The notes: generated from the sequence alone by a model not told the origin. DNA of 64,000 bases from Sorghum bicolor (GCF_000003195.3 NC_012870.2:22746501-22810500); one strand, 5' to 3'. Counted from the first letter of the stretch, positions 25,059 through 38,100 are shown. Numbers and translations are program-made.

Positions 25059-26588
25059 TCAAATGTAAAATCTTCGTAGATTGTCGACGTTCCACGTGTG
25101 GGTGGAGGTTCTACCTTCGAGGTCTTTTAGGTAGAAGGATCCCGACCTTCCCACTTGTATTGTTGTATAGGGTCCTTCCCACTTGGGTTGCAATTTACCA
25201 GCGTGTGGGTGATCTCGTTTCTTCCTGAGTACCAGGTCCCCATCTTGTATGTCTTTCCATACTACCTTGCGATCTCTCCATTTTTTGGTTTCTTGTTGAT
25301 ACTTGGTAATGTTCTCTACTGCCTCAAGTCTCATTGATTCTAAGGTTTCCATGCAGTACTCATCATCTTCAGCCAACTGCTGCTTCATGGAACGTAGGCT
25401 TTGGTGTTTGATTTCTTCTAGCAGCATTGCTTCTTCCCCATACAAGAGCTTGAATGGGGTGAACCCAGTTGCTCTTGAGACTATTGTGTTATGTGACCAC
25501 ACAACTCTGGGTAGCTCGTTAATCCATCTCCCCTTACGTAGGTTGAGTAAGGTCTTGGAGATTGCGGAGAATATTATTCTGTTTGCTCTCTCCACGGCCT
25601 CGTTTGACTCTGGGTGGTAGACGGACGCGAAAGCAATTTTGGTTCCTACGTGATGGCAGAATTCCTTGAAACTGTCTAAATCAAACTACTTCCCGTTGTC
25701 AACTGTGAGCAAGCTAGGGACTCTGAATCTGCAGATTATGTTCTGCCAGAAAAATTTCTTGATCGTTTCAGAAGTTATGGTTGCCAGTGGCTTAGCTTCC
25801 ATCCATCTTGTGAAGTATTCGATGGCCACGACGGTGAACTTGTTTCCCCCCTGGGCAGTTGGCATCGGTCCTACCAGGTCCATTCCCCATCTTTGCAATG
25901 ACCATGATGCCAATATGGGCTGAGTTGGTGCTGAAGGTCCTGATTGAATTGGTGAGAAGGTTTGGCAGGCTTTGCATGTCTTCACTATCTCTTCAGCATC
26001 TTTGATGTGAGTTGGCCAGTAGAAGCCTTGTCTTAATGCTTTGGCAGACAATGCGTGAGGTCCAATGTGAGACCCGCATATCCCAGAGTGTATCTCTTGG
26101 AGGAGCTCTCTGCCCTCGGTTTGTGATATGCATTTCAGCAAAGGTTGGACTACACCTTTCTTGTACAGGATTCCGTCAATGATGGTGTAATTCCTTGCTC
26201 TTGCCTCCATTCTCTTGGTTAATGCTTCATCATCTGCGGTTGTTTTGCCTTTGAGGGAGTCAGTTATTGCCTGCCTCCAATCTTCGCTTTCTGTCAGCAG
26301 GACTGAGCGAAAAGCTTTCGGCAACGATTCAGTTGCGGGTGCTGCAACAATTTGGTAGAAGGTTCCTTCTGGCAAGGGGGTGTTGTTGGCTCCTGCTTTT
26401 GCTAGCTTGTCTGCCTCGTGGTTCTCGGCTCTTGGAATGTACTGCAGGGTGAACCCTTTGAACCTTCTCTCCAGCCCCCTTACAACAGCCAGATATCTTG
26501 CCAACTCGGGGTTGTGTGCTAAGTATTCCTTCTCCACTTGTCCTGCCACCACCTGGGAGTCTGTTTTGATGAGCAGGGTTTTTGCTCC
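25059..26588 (-). pseudogene. Element C pol, C-terminal part: additional RNase H and integrase
   Basis: The frame starts inside the archaeal-type RNase H (KTLLIKTDSQVVAGQV) directly where D was inserted. It continues through the integrase zinc finger (GICGSHIGPHALSAKAL and CKACQTF) and the DDE core with Asp in WGMDLVGP, Asp in LTVDNGK and Glu in HPESNEAVERAN, to the chromodomain-less C-terminus ending WNVDNLRRFYI. One in-frame TAG at 25686-25688, where related proteins have Gln, interrupts it right after the second catalytic Asp. The integrase would insert the element's cDNA. No frameshift was seen in this part. Confidence 0.85.
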
Positions 26589-27304
26589 TGTTGACACCGT
26601 TTTTGGGCACGTGTCCATGTTTGGTAGAGTACAGGCCGGCAGGATAGGACGGCGGTGTTTTGTCTACAGGATGAATTGCCGATAAGGATGGTTGCCGATG
26701 AAGAAGAGATTGAACGTGACTAAGTCTATGGGTAGTGATGTGTCTGTGCCGATGGCTACAACAAGGAAGTCTACCGATGACTATGACAAGGGAGACTGTT
26801 GATGATACGGAGGGAGTCTGGGAGTTGCCGATCGGTTTGTGGAGATGTTCCAGCTTGTCACGGGAGGATAGCTTTACGTTTTCCTTAGTTATTTAAATCG
26901 TTTTGTATACGGATTCTATGTAATTTGGAATTCGAATTCTAGTCGTGTCTGGTTGAAGCTCTTTGAGCAGGGTATAAATATAGACCCTAGGGCCTTGTAA
27001 TGATCTATCCATCAATCAATCAAACACACGTTTTTACTCATATTCCAGCATCTACTTTTTCGACGACTTCGTCATATTTTTTTTCCATTACGAGTTCTTA
27101 GGAATTCGTCGACTTAAGCTCGGCGCGTTCTCAAGTTCCGTGTGAGTACCTCTTAGCCGTGACATCCGGACGCATCGCTGTTGTCAGGACTAAAGTATTC
27201 GAGTTACCACCTTTGCCGATAGTAAGGTCAAATCGGCTGGCACGCCTTAACGTTTAAATCGGGTATTAGCCCTTTGTGTTTGCAGACCAGCTTTTGCACC
27301 AACA
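26589..27304 (+). repeat. 5' LTR of element D
   Basis: Starts TGTTGACACCGTTTTTGG and ends CTTTTGCACCAACA. TATA box TATAAATA is at 26973-26980. It contains about eight CCGAT/ATCGG words. It pairs with the 3' LTR at 39091-39809. Confidence 0.95.
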
Positions 27305-27311
27305 CATCTTT

Positions 27312-27329
27312 TGGCACGCCCGGTGGGAC
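27312..27329 (+). promoter_or_regulatory. Primer-binding site of element D
   Basis: TGGCACGCCCGGTGGGAC lies seven bases after the 5' LTR and begins TGG, the complement of the CCA end of a tRNA. The priming tRNA was not identified from memory. Confidence 0.6.
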
Positions 27330-27350
27330 AGATTCAAGATCAAGATCAAT

Positions 27351-30300
27351 ATGTCGACTTCTGAGTTTGATCAAGAGAACGTCATCCCCGTGACGGAAGC
27401 CAATCTCAAGGATGAGCAGAAGCAAGCTATTGCTAAAGCCATGGAGGATTACAAGCAGCAATGCCTGAGGTCCTTCAGCATGAACAAGAGCGGTGAGGTG
27501 ATTCAGAAGGATGCACTGCCGGCACCTCGGCAGGTTACTTTTGAGTCCAATCCTGGCAAACTTCAAGAGATGGTTGACAGCGCTATCAACCGTGCTTTGA
27601 TCAACCAAGCTGGTGTACTGTCTAATACGGTCTTCAATGCTGTGGCAAGAACTTTCAAGGAAGGACAATTGCCACCAGATTATGTGGGCCCTACTTATCA
27701 TCAGCCAGGGTCACCGGTGGTCACAGCCCCATCGGCTGCTGCGGCCGCTGCGGGTTCACAAACTACCGTTCCTCCAAGTACGTTGGGAGTCACCAATGGA
27801 CAGTCTATGCCGATGACAACTAATCCACAGACTTCAGATAGGCAGATTAAACTTGCCACAGATCTGTTAGCATCGGCAATGACAGGGTTAACTCCTCCTC
27901 CCAATTGGTGGGGTTATGGCATGCCTCCAGAGCAGTGCCGGTCTTATAATTTGAAGGGCCCTCTAGCGAATTTATCGTGACGACCTTTCTAACTATAAAA
28001 TCTTATAATAATATAAGTTAATTTTGTTCATAAGAGGAAAGTAAATCGAATCATATATATAAACTGCACTTCTTGTCTTTTCATTTTTTCAAAGCCCCTA
28101 ACAAATGTTTCTTAGGTAACACTCTAAAATTCTAACATATGACTTTATGAGTACAAAGTACTAGACAAAAATTAGATAAGAAAGAAAAACCTAGTTCCTA
28201 AACATTTGGGACATGAACTAATTCAGAATCAAAATCATGATTCACAAATCACAATAAATAAAAGGGTAGAAGGAAAGAACCAGATCACATGTCATAGCCC
28301 TCGTCGAGCCTTGCCAGCTGGTCATCGCCGTTGTTGTTTGGATTTTGGAATAGCCCTCGTCGAGCCCTACCAGCTGGTCATCGCCGTTGTCGTTTGGATT
28401 TTGGAAGACTATAACTCAAACGCAAAGGTTTCGGTATTATCCACTGCAGCTGGTGATCGCGTTGTGAACTAGTGATCGTGTCGCTGATGTCGTTGTGTCT
28501 CTCCTCGCATTGGTAGCTCAGCTCCGTGGCTCACGACTTTTTTTTAGTGATAGGCCTGCTGCATCGTATATATATATATATATATATATGTACTAATAAA
28601 TAAGGACTATAGCTAAAGAATATGTGATATTATATACTTAGAATTCGGCCCCTATCCCGCGAGGGCCCTCGGCCGTCGCACCTCCTGCCCTCCCCTTAGG
28701 GCCGGCACTGCTCCAGAGTTAACGTCGGGTACATCGCAGACGACTGATATGAGAGGCAAGACTCCTATGGCATCGGCACCTCCCAATATACCGATGAACC
28801 AGAGTCTCCAGTACACTACAACTACTACTGCAAGACCTTACACTGGGAATTCTCAAGCTCCAATGTTCCAGATGCCTAACGCATCGGCAGACTCGATGCT
28901 GATGCAACAGAGGTCTATGGCTCAATCAGGGTATGTCAATTCAATTATGATGCCCAATTACCAGTCATCGGTAGGTCCTATGCCGATGAACGCTAATAAT
29001 GGTTGGCTTAGGCAGCAAGTCTTTCCGCAGACACCCCAACAGAGTCACCAGGTTACAGGGTTCCAGCAAGGACAGATCTATCCCGGATTCCAGAATCAGG
29101 GGATCCCTAACCAGTCAATGAATCTCGGGCAGCAGGTCAGCGGACAGCAGATTGGCGGGCAACAGCTTGGTGGTCCACAGATTGGAGGACAGATCATCAA
29201 CCCAATGTTCCGTGCAGATCGTGCACCAAACAGACACGTGGAGGCTTACCAGCAGGCACCTGATCCGCAACTGCCCCATCGGCAAGATGCCGATGCATAC
29301 TGGGCCGATAAGATTGCTGAAGTAATGAGAGACCAATTCGGGATAAAACCCAAAGTCAATACTTACTCTTATCGGACACCGTATCCTCCTGCATACGACT
29401 TGATCCCACTTCCACATCGGTACAAGGTACCGGATTTTACTAAGTTTTCTGGGCAGGATGACACGTCAACCATGGAGCACGTCAACAGATTCATTATTCA
29501 GTGCGGAGAAGCTGGTAACAGGGACGAGTTAGGGGTTCGTCTATTTTCATCATCATTGTCTGGGTCGGCTTTTACTTGGTTCATATCACTACCTCCCAAC
29601 TCAGTGATTACTTGGGCCGATCTGGAGAAACAGTTCCACAAATACTTCTTTTCTGGGGTCCATGAGAAGAAGATTACCGATTTGGTCAAATTGAGGCAAC
29701 GCAATGATGAATCGGTTGAAAGTTTTGTACAGAGGATACGGGAAGTCAAGAACAAGTGCTATAGTCTGGTTCTGGACGATCGGCAGCTAGCCGATTTGGC
29801 TTTCCAGGGTTTGTTGCCGCACATCAGGGACAAATATGCATCTCAGGAGTTTGAAAGCTTAAGTCATCTGGTGCAAAGGATCTCTGATCAAGACATCAAG
29901 CCGTTTGAGCCCAAGAGAGCATGGAACAAAAAGGTGTCGTTCGTTGATGAAGCAACATGCTCGGATTCTGATGAGGAACCAGTCATCGGCTTGGCAGAGT
30001 GGGTGAAAAACAAAAAGCCGATGTCTTGTCCTTTTGGACATAAAGAACCAGAGAAATTTGCGTTTGACATCGCTAAAGCCGATAGGATATTCGACTTTCT
30101 GCTCCAGGAAGGTCAGATCAAACTGTCACCTAATCACGTGATCCCATCGGCTGAAGAATTGAAAAGGATGAAATATTGCAAATGGCACAATGCAACTTCT
30201 CATGACACTAACGAGTGCAAGGTGTTCAGACAACAACTGCAATCGGCTATAGAATCTAGGATAATCAAATTTGACAACTCCAAGACCCAGAAGCCGATGA

Positions 30301-31199
30301 AGATTGACCAACATCCTTTCCCAACGAACATGTTGGATGCTAAGGGAAAAGCCAAGGTCTTAACCTCAGAAGCAGCCGAAAGAAGTGCATCGGTGGATCC
30401 TCAGCATCAAGTCACTACTGCCGATGCGAGGGGAAGAGGCTTGGTCCAGGAAGGAACCAGCTCAGGAAGGCCTCCCCGATCTGGAATTGTAATAACTCAC
30501 AGAAGACCTCGGGAAACTTGGCAGCAACGAGAAGATCGGTACCGGTGCCAGCAAGAAGATTATCGTCGGGAAGAAGAAAGACGCCGACAGGAGTGGAATC
30601 GGCATAGGGATCACTGGAATTGCCCATTCTTCATCCATTGCTGGGAGGAGAATATTAAGCTTCCTACTGTTAGAGATTGCCCTGAATGCAACGGTTACGA
30701 TCGGTACGACAGGTCCGATCGGAACTATCGTGATAATGATCGGCGCTTCGATGGGCCGATTAGAGGGAGAGCATCCATCCATGATCGGCTGGGGGGCAGA
30801 CTCAGTGTACACGACAGGCTTGGTGATCGTGTCCAGTATTTTCCCAGGAACCAGGAAGAACTTGAGGAGATGGCTAATGCACGAGTTCCCGACGAATTCA
30901 TATTTTGCAGGGATGCCAATACGCATCAGATGGAGTCAAGGGAAAATCATCGCCCAGCAGCAAGGCAAAGACCGCTTCCTCCATGGTGTCCAGAGGGGTT
31001 GACCAAGACACAGAAAAGGAGGTTGCAGCGTGAAAGGCGAGAAGGGCTAAGCAAGGGTGAGAACTCTGGTCAGTCTGAAGATCAGCAGCAATCAGATCCC
31101 AAGGGGGAAGGTCCATCGGCAGATGTCAACATGGTCTTTATGTTGCCGATGGAGTTTCTTGCGCCGTCCAGTGATGATGAATTGGAATTTTCCGACTAA
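27351..31199 (+). pseudogene. Element D gag polyprotein, interrupted by a hAT element
   Basis: ATG at 27351 opens a frame read to 27932. It resumes after the hAT insert and one 8-bp duplication at 28719 in the same frame, because 786 inserted bases are divisible by three, and then runs to TAA at 31197. A glutamine/glycine-rich stretch (QQVSGQQIGGQQLGG) near 29130-29190 precedes the capsid-like retrotransposon gag domain (FIIQCGEAGNRDELGVRLF to LVQRISDQD). A Cys-His block CKWHNATSHDTNEC follows, then a highly charged Arg-rich region and CPFFIHCWEENIKLP. Gag packages the RNA. The TAA could be a C-to-T change of CAA, since homologous text (IAQLALDPMTAIFEKP) continues in frame. Confidence 0.88.
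27933..28710. mobile_element. Non-autonomous hAT element in D gag, TSD CTCCAGAG
   Basis: The ends CAGTGCCGG (27933) and CCGGCACTG (28710) are perfect inverted repeats, flanked by identical 8-mers CTCCAGAG (27925-27932 and 28711-28718). Further in, GAAGGGCCCTC and GAGGGCCCTC extend the terminal similarity. The 778-bp interior is non-coding. It has a 56-bp tandem duplication (28295-28350 and 28351-28406) and a TA run at about 28567-28589. It lacks the GCCGAT words that fill the surrounding element. Confidence 0.95.
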
Positions 31200-31637
31200 A
31201 TAGCTCAATTAGCTCTGGATCCGATGACAGCTATCTTCGAGAAACCTGCCGATGATGAAAGATAACATCTCAAGGCTCTGTTCGTCAAACGGAGGGTTGA
31301 TGGGCAGCCGATGACCAAGATTCTAGTTGATGGTGGGGCTGCTATCAACATCATGCCATATGCAGTATATCGGAAGCTTGGGAGAGGGGATCAGGATTTG
31401 AAAGATAACATCTCAAGACCGACATGATTCTTAAAGACTTTGAAGGGAACGTATCTCCAGTCAAGGGGGCAATATGTGTAGAGTTGACCATCGGCAGCAA
31501 AACCTTGCCGACAACCTTCTTTGTGATCAGTGGAAAGGGTGCTTACAACTTGCTATTGGGAAGAGATTGGATTCATGCTAATTGTTGCATCCCGTCTACA
31601 ATGCACCAATGCTTGGTTCAGTGGGTAGGAGACAAAA
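31200..31637 (+). pseudogene. Element D aspartic protease
   Basis: Between gag and RT the frame reads IAQLALDPMTAIFEKP, then the active-site block ILVDGGAAINIMPYAVY, then after a frame change DFEGNVSPVKGAICVELTIG and YNLLLGRDWIHA (the G-R-D-W flap-end motif). The catalytic triplet is D-G-G rather than D-S/T-G, which also occurs in some Tat-type proteases. Breaks are a TAA at 31263-31265 and a frameshift near 31400-31417 caused by an 18-nt duplicated segment. This enzyme would process the Gag-Pol precursor. Confidence 0.8.
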
Positions 31638-34600
31638 TTGAGATTGTCCCGGGAGATTATTCTTATGTTATTGCGTCGGCAGAGGCGGACACCTATGAGA
31701 GGACTAGGTGTATTTCAGGAGAAGTTTGGGAGAAGGATTTTCTCAAGGTTGCCGATTACGAGATTCCACCGATCCAAGCAGTCGGTTCTGACGAAGGTTT
31801 TAATGGATAGGTTCGCCGATGATGGAAAATTAGGCCAAGGATTCACATCAGCCGATGATCTAGTAGAGGTAGACATAGGTAGTGGTGATAAACCTAGACC
31901 CACTTTTATTAGTGCTAAGTTAGATTCCAAGTGTAAGCAACAGTTAACCGATTTGTTAAAGGAATATAAAGATTGCTTTGCTTGGGATTATACTGAGATG
32001 CCTGGTTTGGACCGATCAATTGTTGAACATCGGTTGCCTATCAAGTCTGGATTTCGGCCACATCAACAGCCAGCTCGCTGATGTAATCCTAACATCCTCC
32101 CTGATATTAAGGCCGAAATCACCAAACTTATTGAAGCTAAGTTTATTCAGCAGTGTCGGTATGCCGAATGGATCTCCAACGTTGTTACGGTCTATAAGAA
32201 GAACGGGAAGCTTCGGGTCTGCATTGATTTCAGGAATCTCAATAAAGCTACGCCGATGGATGGATACCCAATGCCAGTTGCCGATCTGTTGGTTGACGCC
32301 GCGGCTGGGCATCGAATTATTAGCTTTATGGATGGCAATGCAGGATACGCTGCGTTCAGGTGCCCTGGTCATGTCGGATTGTTTGAGTGGATAGTCATGA
32401 CTTTTGGCCTTAAGAATGCTGGTGCTACTTATCAAAGGGCCATGAATTTTATATTTCATGAGTTCATCAGCAAACTGGTAGAGATTTATATTGATGATGT
32501 GGTAGTCAAGTCTGGGGACTTTGCAAAGCATCTTGCCGATCTACGAAAGGTGTTGGAGTGCACAAGGAAGCATGGATTGAAGATGAATCCCAATAAGTGT
32601 GCATTTGGTGTATCGGCAGGGCAATTTCTTGGTTTCATGGTGCACCAGAGGGGAATTGAAATCAGTCGAAGATCTATTGATGCCATCAATAAGATAGTAG
32701 CCCCTACCAACAAAACCGAGCTCCAATCCTTGATCGGCAAGGTAAATTTTATCAGAAGGTTCATTTCTAACTTGTCTGGTAAAATTCGTGCTTTCAGCCC
32801 TCTTCTTAAATTAAAGGCCGATCAAGAGTTTATTTGGGGGGAGGAACAACAGTTGGCTCTGGATGAAATCAAGAAGTATTTAATGAATCCTCCGGTTTTG
32901 ATTCCACCTCAGCAAGGGAAGCCTTTCAGATTGTATTTGTCTACCGATGGGATGGTCATCGGTTCGGCTTTAATTCAGGAGTTTGAAGGGAAAGAGCGTG
33001 TAATTTATTATTTAAGCAGGAGGTTGGTTGATGCTGAGACCAGATATTCGGCTATTGAGAAATTGTGCTTGTGCTTATATTTCTCTTGTATCAAGTTGAG
33101 GCATTACTTGCTATCGGCCGAATGCACTGTTATTTGCAAGGATGATGTGGTCCGGTACATGCTGTCCATGCCAATTATGAGTGGCAGGATCGGTAAGTGG
33201 ATTTTGGCGCTGTCGGAGTTTGATCTGCGTTATGAATCGGCTAAGGCAGTTAAGGGACAGATTATAGCCGATTTTGTAACCCAGCATTGCGGTACAATGG
33301 AGGCTTTGGAAATTGTGCCTTGGACGCTTTTCTTTGATGGGTCTACATGTGACCGGGGGGCCGGAATCGGCATAGTACTAGTTTCCCCTCGGGGAAGGAA
33401 ATATGAGTTTTCCTTGCCGATTGTTGCTACATCAACAAATAATCAGGCTGAGTATCAAGCTTTAATAAAGAGATTAGAGTTGTTGAGAGAGGTTCATGCT
33501 GATGTTGTTGAAGTCTTCGGGGATTCTATGCTAGTTATAAATCAATTGGCTGGGAACTATGAATGCTGAAGTGAAGTTCTCATAACCTATTACGAGAGAA
33601 GTATGCAACTGTTAAAGGAATTCAAGGATTTCCGATTAGAGTATGTTCCTCGATTGTATAATGAAGAGGCGAATTGGTTGGCTCAGCATGCTTCGGGATA
33701 TCAGCCTATAATTAATGCAATATTGGCAATTGATGCCGATGATTGGAGAAAAGAAATCGTTGATTACTTGAAAGATCCATCTAAGAAAGTCGAAACACGA
33801 GTTCGGTTTCAAGCCACTAAGTATGTGCTCCTCGAAGATGAATTGTATTACCGAACTATCAATGGAATTCTTCTTCGGTGCTTGGGTGATGATGAAGCTA
33901 GAAGCTTGATGGGAGAAATCCACGAAGGGGTATGTGGAGCACATCAGTCAGCTTTCAAAATGAAGTGGATGATTAGGAGAAACGGATATTACTGGCCGAC
34001 TATACTTGAAGATTGCTTTAAGTATTTCAAAGGGTGTCAAGGCTGTCAAAAGTTTGGCAACGTTCAAAGAGCACCCGCATCGGCCATGAATCCTATTATC
34101 AAACCTTGGCCGTTCCGGGGATGGGCTATTGATTTGATCGGCCAGATTTATCCACCATCTAGCAAAGGACATAAGTTCATTCTAGTTGCCACCGATTACT
34201 TCACTAAATGGGTTGAAGCTATTCCTTTGAAGAAAGTCACATCGGCTAATATGATTGATTTTGTGAAGGAGCACATTATTTACCGATTTGGGATTCCTCA
34301 GACAATTACTACCGATCAAGGCACTATGTTCACATCAGGGGAGTTTGATGAATTCGCGATCGGTATGGGGATCAAAGTGTTGAATTCCTCTCCTTATTAT
34401 GCTCAGGCTAATGGGCAAGCCGAGGCGTCTAACAAAGGAATCATTAAGCTTATTAAACGAAAGGTCGAAGAAAATCCTAGAAGGTGGCACGCGTTGTTAA
34501 ATGAAGCCCTGTGGTCCTATCGGATGGCTTGTCATGGATCAACTAAGGTTGCACCTTATCAATTGGTGTATGGACATGATGCGGTATTGCCTTGGGAAAT

Positions 34601-35000
34601 TAAGGCTGGGTCTAGGCGACTATCTTTTCAGGATCAGTTGGCTGCTGATGATTATGCTACTCTGATGACAGACGAGTTGGATGATCTAGCAGGGTATCGG
34701 CTAAAAGCTTTGATGAACATAGAAGAAAATAAGAAAAGGGTTGCTAGATGGTACGATAAGAAGGTAAAGGCTAAGGAATTTGCCGATGGAGACTTAGTGT
34801 GGAAATTAATCTTACCGATCGGGACTAAAAGTTCAAAGTTTGGAAAATGATCTCCCAATTGGGAGGGTCCGTATCGGATAAGTCGATCGGCTCCTGGTAA
34901 CGCCTACATTCTAGAAACTCTCGAAGGAGTTGAATTTCCCAGAGCATTAAATGGCAAATATTTGAAGAGGTACTACCCCTGCATATTGGTCGATGCATAA
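31638..35000 (+). pseudogene. Element D pol: RT, RNase H, second RNase H, integrase
   Basis: One continuous frame, broken only by three TGA codons at 32079, 33567 and 34848. RT motifs in order are VVTVYKKNGKLRVCIDFRNL, MTFGLKNAGATYQRAM and the catalytic YIDDVVVKS. RNase H follows (LYLSTDGMVIGSALIQ). The second, archaeal-type RNase H starts WTLFFDGSTCDRGAGIG with NNQAEYQAL and FGDSMLVINQL. The integrase has the zinc finger (GVCGAHQSAFKMK, CQGCQKFG) and DDE residues in WAIDLIGQ, ITTDQGTMF and GQAEASNKG, and ends YLKRYYPCILVDA. Each TGA replaces a residue that is probably Arg (CGA). Apart from these the protein looks complete, so the copy died by point mutation. Confidence 0.92.
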
Positions 35001-35159
35001 AGATTTAAGTGCCGATAACACTCCTATCGGCTGGATTGAAATGTATCTGGGGCCGGACTTAGTGTTTCAAAAGTTGCCGATAACAATCCTATTGGCTAGA
35101 TTAAAACAGCAAGAAATCTAGAAGTGTAGAGAAGTAAAGACGTGTCGCCGATGAGAGCT

Positions 35160-38100
35160 TCATATATTCAGTAGCGCCTGGATCGCCGATATGGCGCGCA
35201 GCCGGATTTGGTTGGCTGTTTCTATTTCTTTGATATCATCATCGGCAGAACCTTCTATCGACTTCAGCTTCTTTTTCAACTGCAATGCCTTGCGACCATG
35301 GATGTTTCGTTCTTGCTCAAGGAGCCTGATGGTCTCTGGCAGTTGGCTCTCTTCCTGTTTGGCTTGAGATAAAGCGTCTTCCACTCGCTTGAGTTCTGCC
35401 AGTAGGGCTTCTCTTTTTGCCGATAGGTCAGAAATCTTCTGCTTCAGCGCGTCTCCCGAAGATCTCAGGGTGTCGATGTTCTTGTGCTTCTCATCGGTCA
35501 GGAGTTTCTCTTTCATCATTTCTTCAGAAAGCTGGGTCTGAGCAGCTCTGTCGGCAAGGCGCCGAGAAGCCCTCTGGTACTGCAGCTGACGGCTCTCCAG
35601 ATGTGCAGCTTGGAAGAGGATTTCTTCGACATCGGCTGGAATCTGGCCTCTGAGATTCTTGAACAGAACCTTGGCTGGGTCGGAGTCATCGACCAGTTGT
35701 GTTGTGTCCTGATGAAGGAGAGCTGATAGTTCTTCTAGCTTGGCTCTGATCTCTGTTGATGCGGTCCCAACTGCCCGGGAGGAGCTTGCTTCCTCGCCTT
35801 CATCATCGGAGATATCAATAGCAAAGGAGAATAGGCTGTCAGGAGAGTCCTGCTCCTGAAAAGGAAAATAAAGTGAGTCATTCCATGATCAAAATGCCGG
35901 TAAAAATATTGGTGGGAGCTGGACAACTTACTTGCTTCAAGGCAATCTCCTGCCTTTGACTGGAAGGTGCTGATGGAGCCGCGGGCTGATCGGTCAGAGA
36001 TGCCGATGGAGCTACAGATTGATCGGCCAAGGTTGCCGATGGAACGACGTCAGCTGAAGATTAATAAAAGTCATTATGAGATGAAAAGATGGGTTCATCG
36101 GTATTAACTTTGTAAATATGTTACCTTGAGGAAGGACGGTACTTGTCTGAACGGAGGAAACCACCGATGCTATAATGGAACCAGCTGGATCGGTGGTTGG
36201 TTCATGAACATCAGCCGATGTGTCTTCTGGCTGAGGTACTTCTTCTTGGAGTTCTTCCGGTTGAGTTTCTTCTACCTGTGGTGCTTCTTGCGTTGGAGGG
36301 AGAGATGGTGCTTGCTGAGTCTCTACATCTCGAGGAGAAGGGGAAGATTCCACCGGAATGGGAGATACCGGAGGAGGAGGAGGAATTGCCACTTTCTGGC
36401 GCTTTGTTTCTGCCCTGGTACTCTTGGCACCCTTTCTCTTCTGCTAGTCTTGGTTTTTGCCGATGCACTGGTTTGCTGTGACAACAAAGATAAATTTGTG
36501 AATACAAGTATAGCCGATGTAAAGGTAAGATCGGTATAAACGAAGAGGATTAACAGCTACCTTAAAAGCCTGTGCTAGGGTGGAAGCAGCTACCGATGGT
36601 GGAGTCTGGGTCTTCCTGGTGGTGACCTTCCTCAGGCGTATACCTCGATGCACGATGGCAGCCAGGGTAGGGGCGTTGTGGCCGATTGAAGAGATTGGGC
36701 CTGGTGCAAATAGGTCTATCGGCTTGCCACTTTTGCTGACCGATGGAGGGGTATCATCAACCTACAGAAAAGTACAAAAGTAAATCGCCGATAGAAACAG
36801 AATTGAAAGAATTGAAACATCGGTTTGAAAACACTTACAGTATCATTAGGAACTTTGTACTCAGGGTCAATCATGCCGCGGTACATAAGGGCCGATTTGC
36901 AGAACAGATGCTCCTTCCATTCTGCCCACCACTGCTTGTATGCCTGTGTGATGAAGGTGGCTGGAACCCACTCCGATAAATCCACGTCTGTATCGGCACT
37001 CGATGGCAGTTGGGCTACTCGGATCCATTCAAGGAGACTATTGATGGTTTCCCTGGGCTTTATCACATCGGCGTAGCAGAGTGCGATCGGCAGCTGGCCG
37101 AAAGCTAACTGACGGGCTAGTGGCGATGGGTTGTAAAATTCATAAGTCTGAGGGGAGGTTTTCCCACTACCAAAGAAATTCACTGGTATGGCTCTGGGAG
37201 TCACTATTGCCATCATCACTTCATTATCCTGGTCAAGAGCTTCATCAAATGGGTTGAAAACCAGGGGAAGCATACTGTCTGGGTCATCATAGGCTAGCCA
37301 TGCTCGCTCATCTCTGGCCAAGCCCTCATACAGAGTTTGGAAGAATTGGCTGACCTGATCTGGATTACCCCCTGAACCAGGCAAAACTATGACAGCCTCG
37401 CCGAAGTTTAAGGGAGCACGTGTTGCCGATTCCTCTTCACCCAACACATGATTTTCGGTTATGTCCCTTGGGAAACGCTGTGTGAACAGGTTAAATTCAA
37501 GGCGCTTGTGCAGATGCAGATTGAGCCACATATTGATAAACCACCAGGGGCCTCCCAAGTTGCCGATAGACTGGCCAAGCAAGAGCTTCTTAGTTACTTG
37601 ATGGAGGAGGTGATAGGCCGCTCCAAGCAGGTATCGGCCAAGCGGAAATCGGCCACCATTGGCCAGATTTTCCGCTGCTGCTAAATGAACAGAAGTTGGT
37701 CCTGCCGATCGGCCACAAAACACGAATTTGTCTAGCCACATGTTCAAGAAGCAGGTCTGCTCTTTTGCGTCACTGTTTTGCAGTATTTCTGGATATACCC
37801 TGACCAGCCGCCGATGGCGCGGGTTTCTACCTTAGCACTGGGTTTAGTATCGAAGAAGTGGGTGCTATCGGCAGAAGAAATATCTAACCCGGTGAGCATA
37901 GCCACATCGGCAAGAGTGGGGGAAACAGGGCCATGGCCAAAGACAAAGGCATTGAGCGTGTCTGTCCAGAAGTACGATGCAGCTATCAGCAGTGACTCGT
38001 TCCTATGCATATCGGCAATAGACAACCTAATGCATTGGGCTAGATTTCTTTCACCCCATTGGACTTCATTTGAGTTGCTGACTCTCAGAAACCAATCTGT

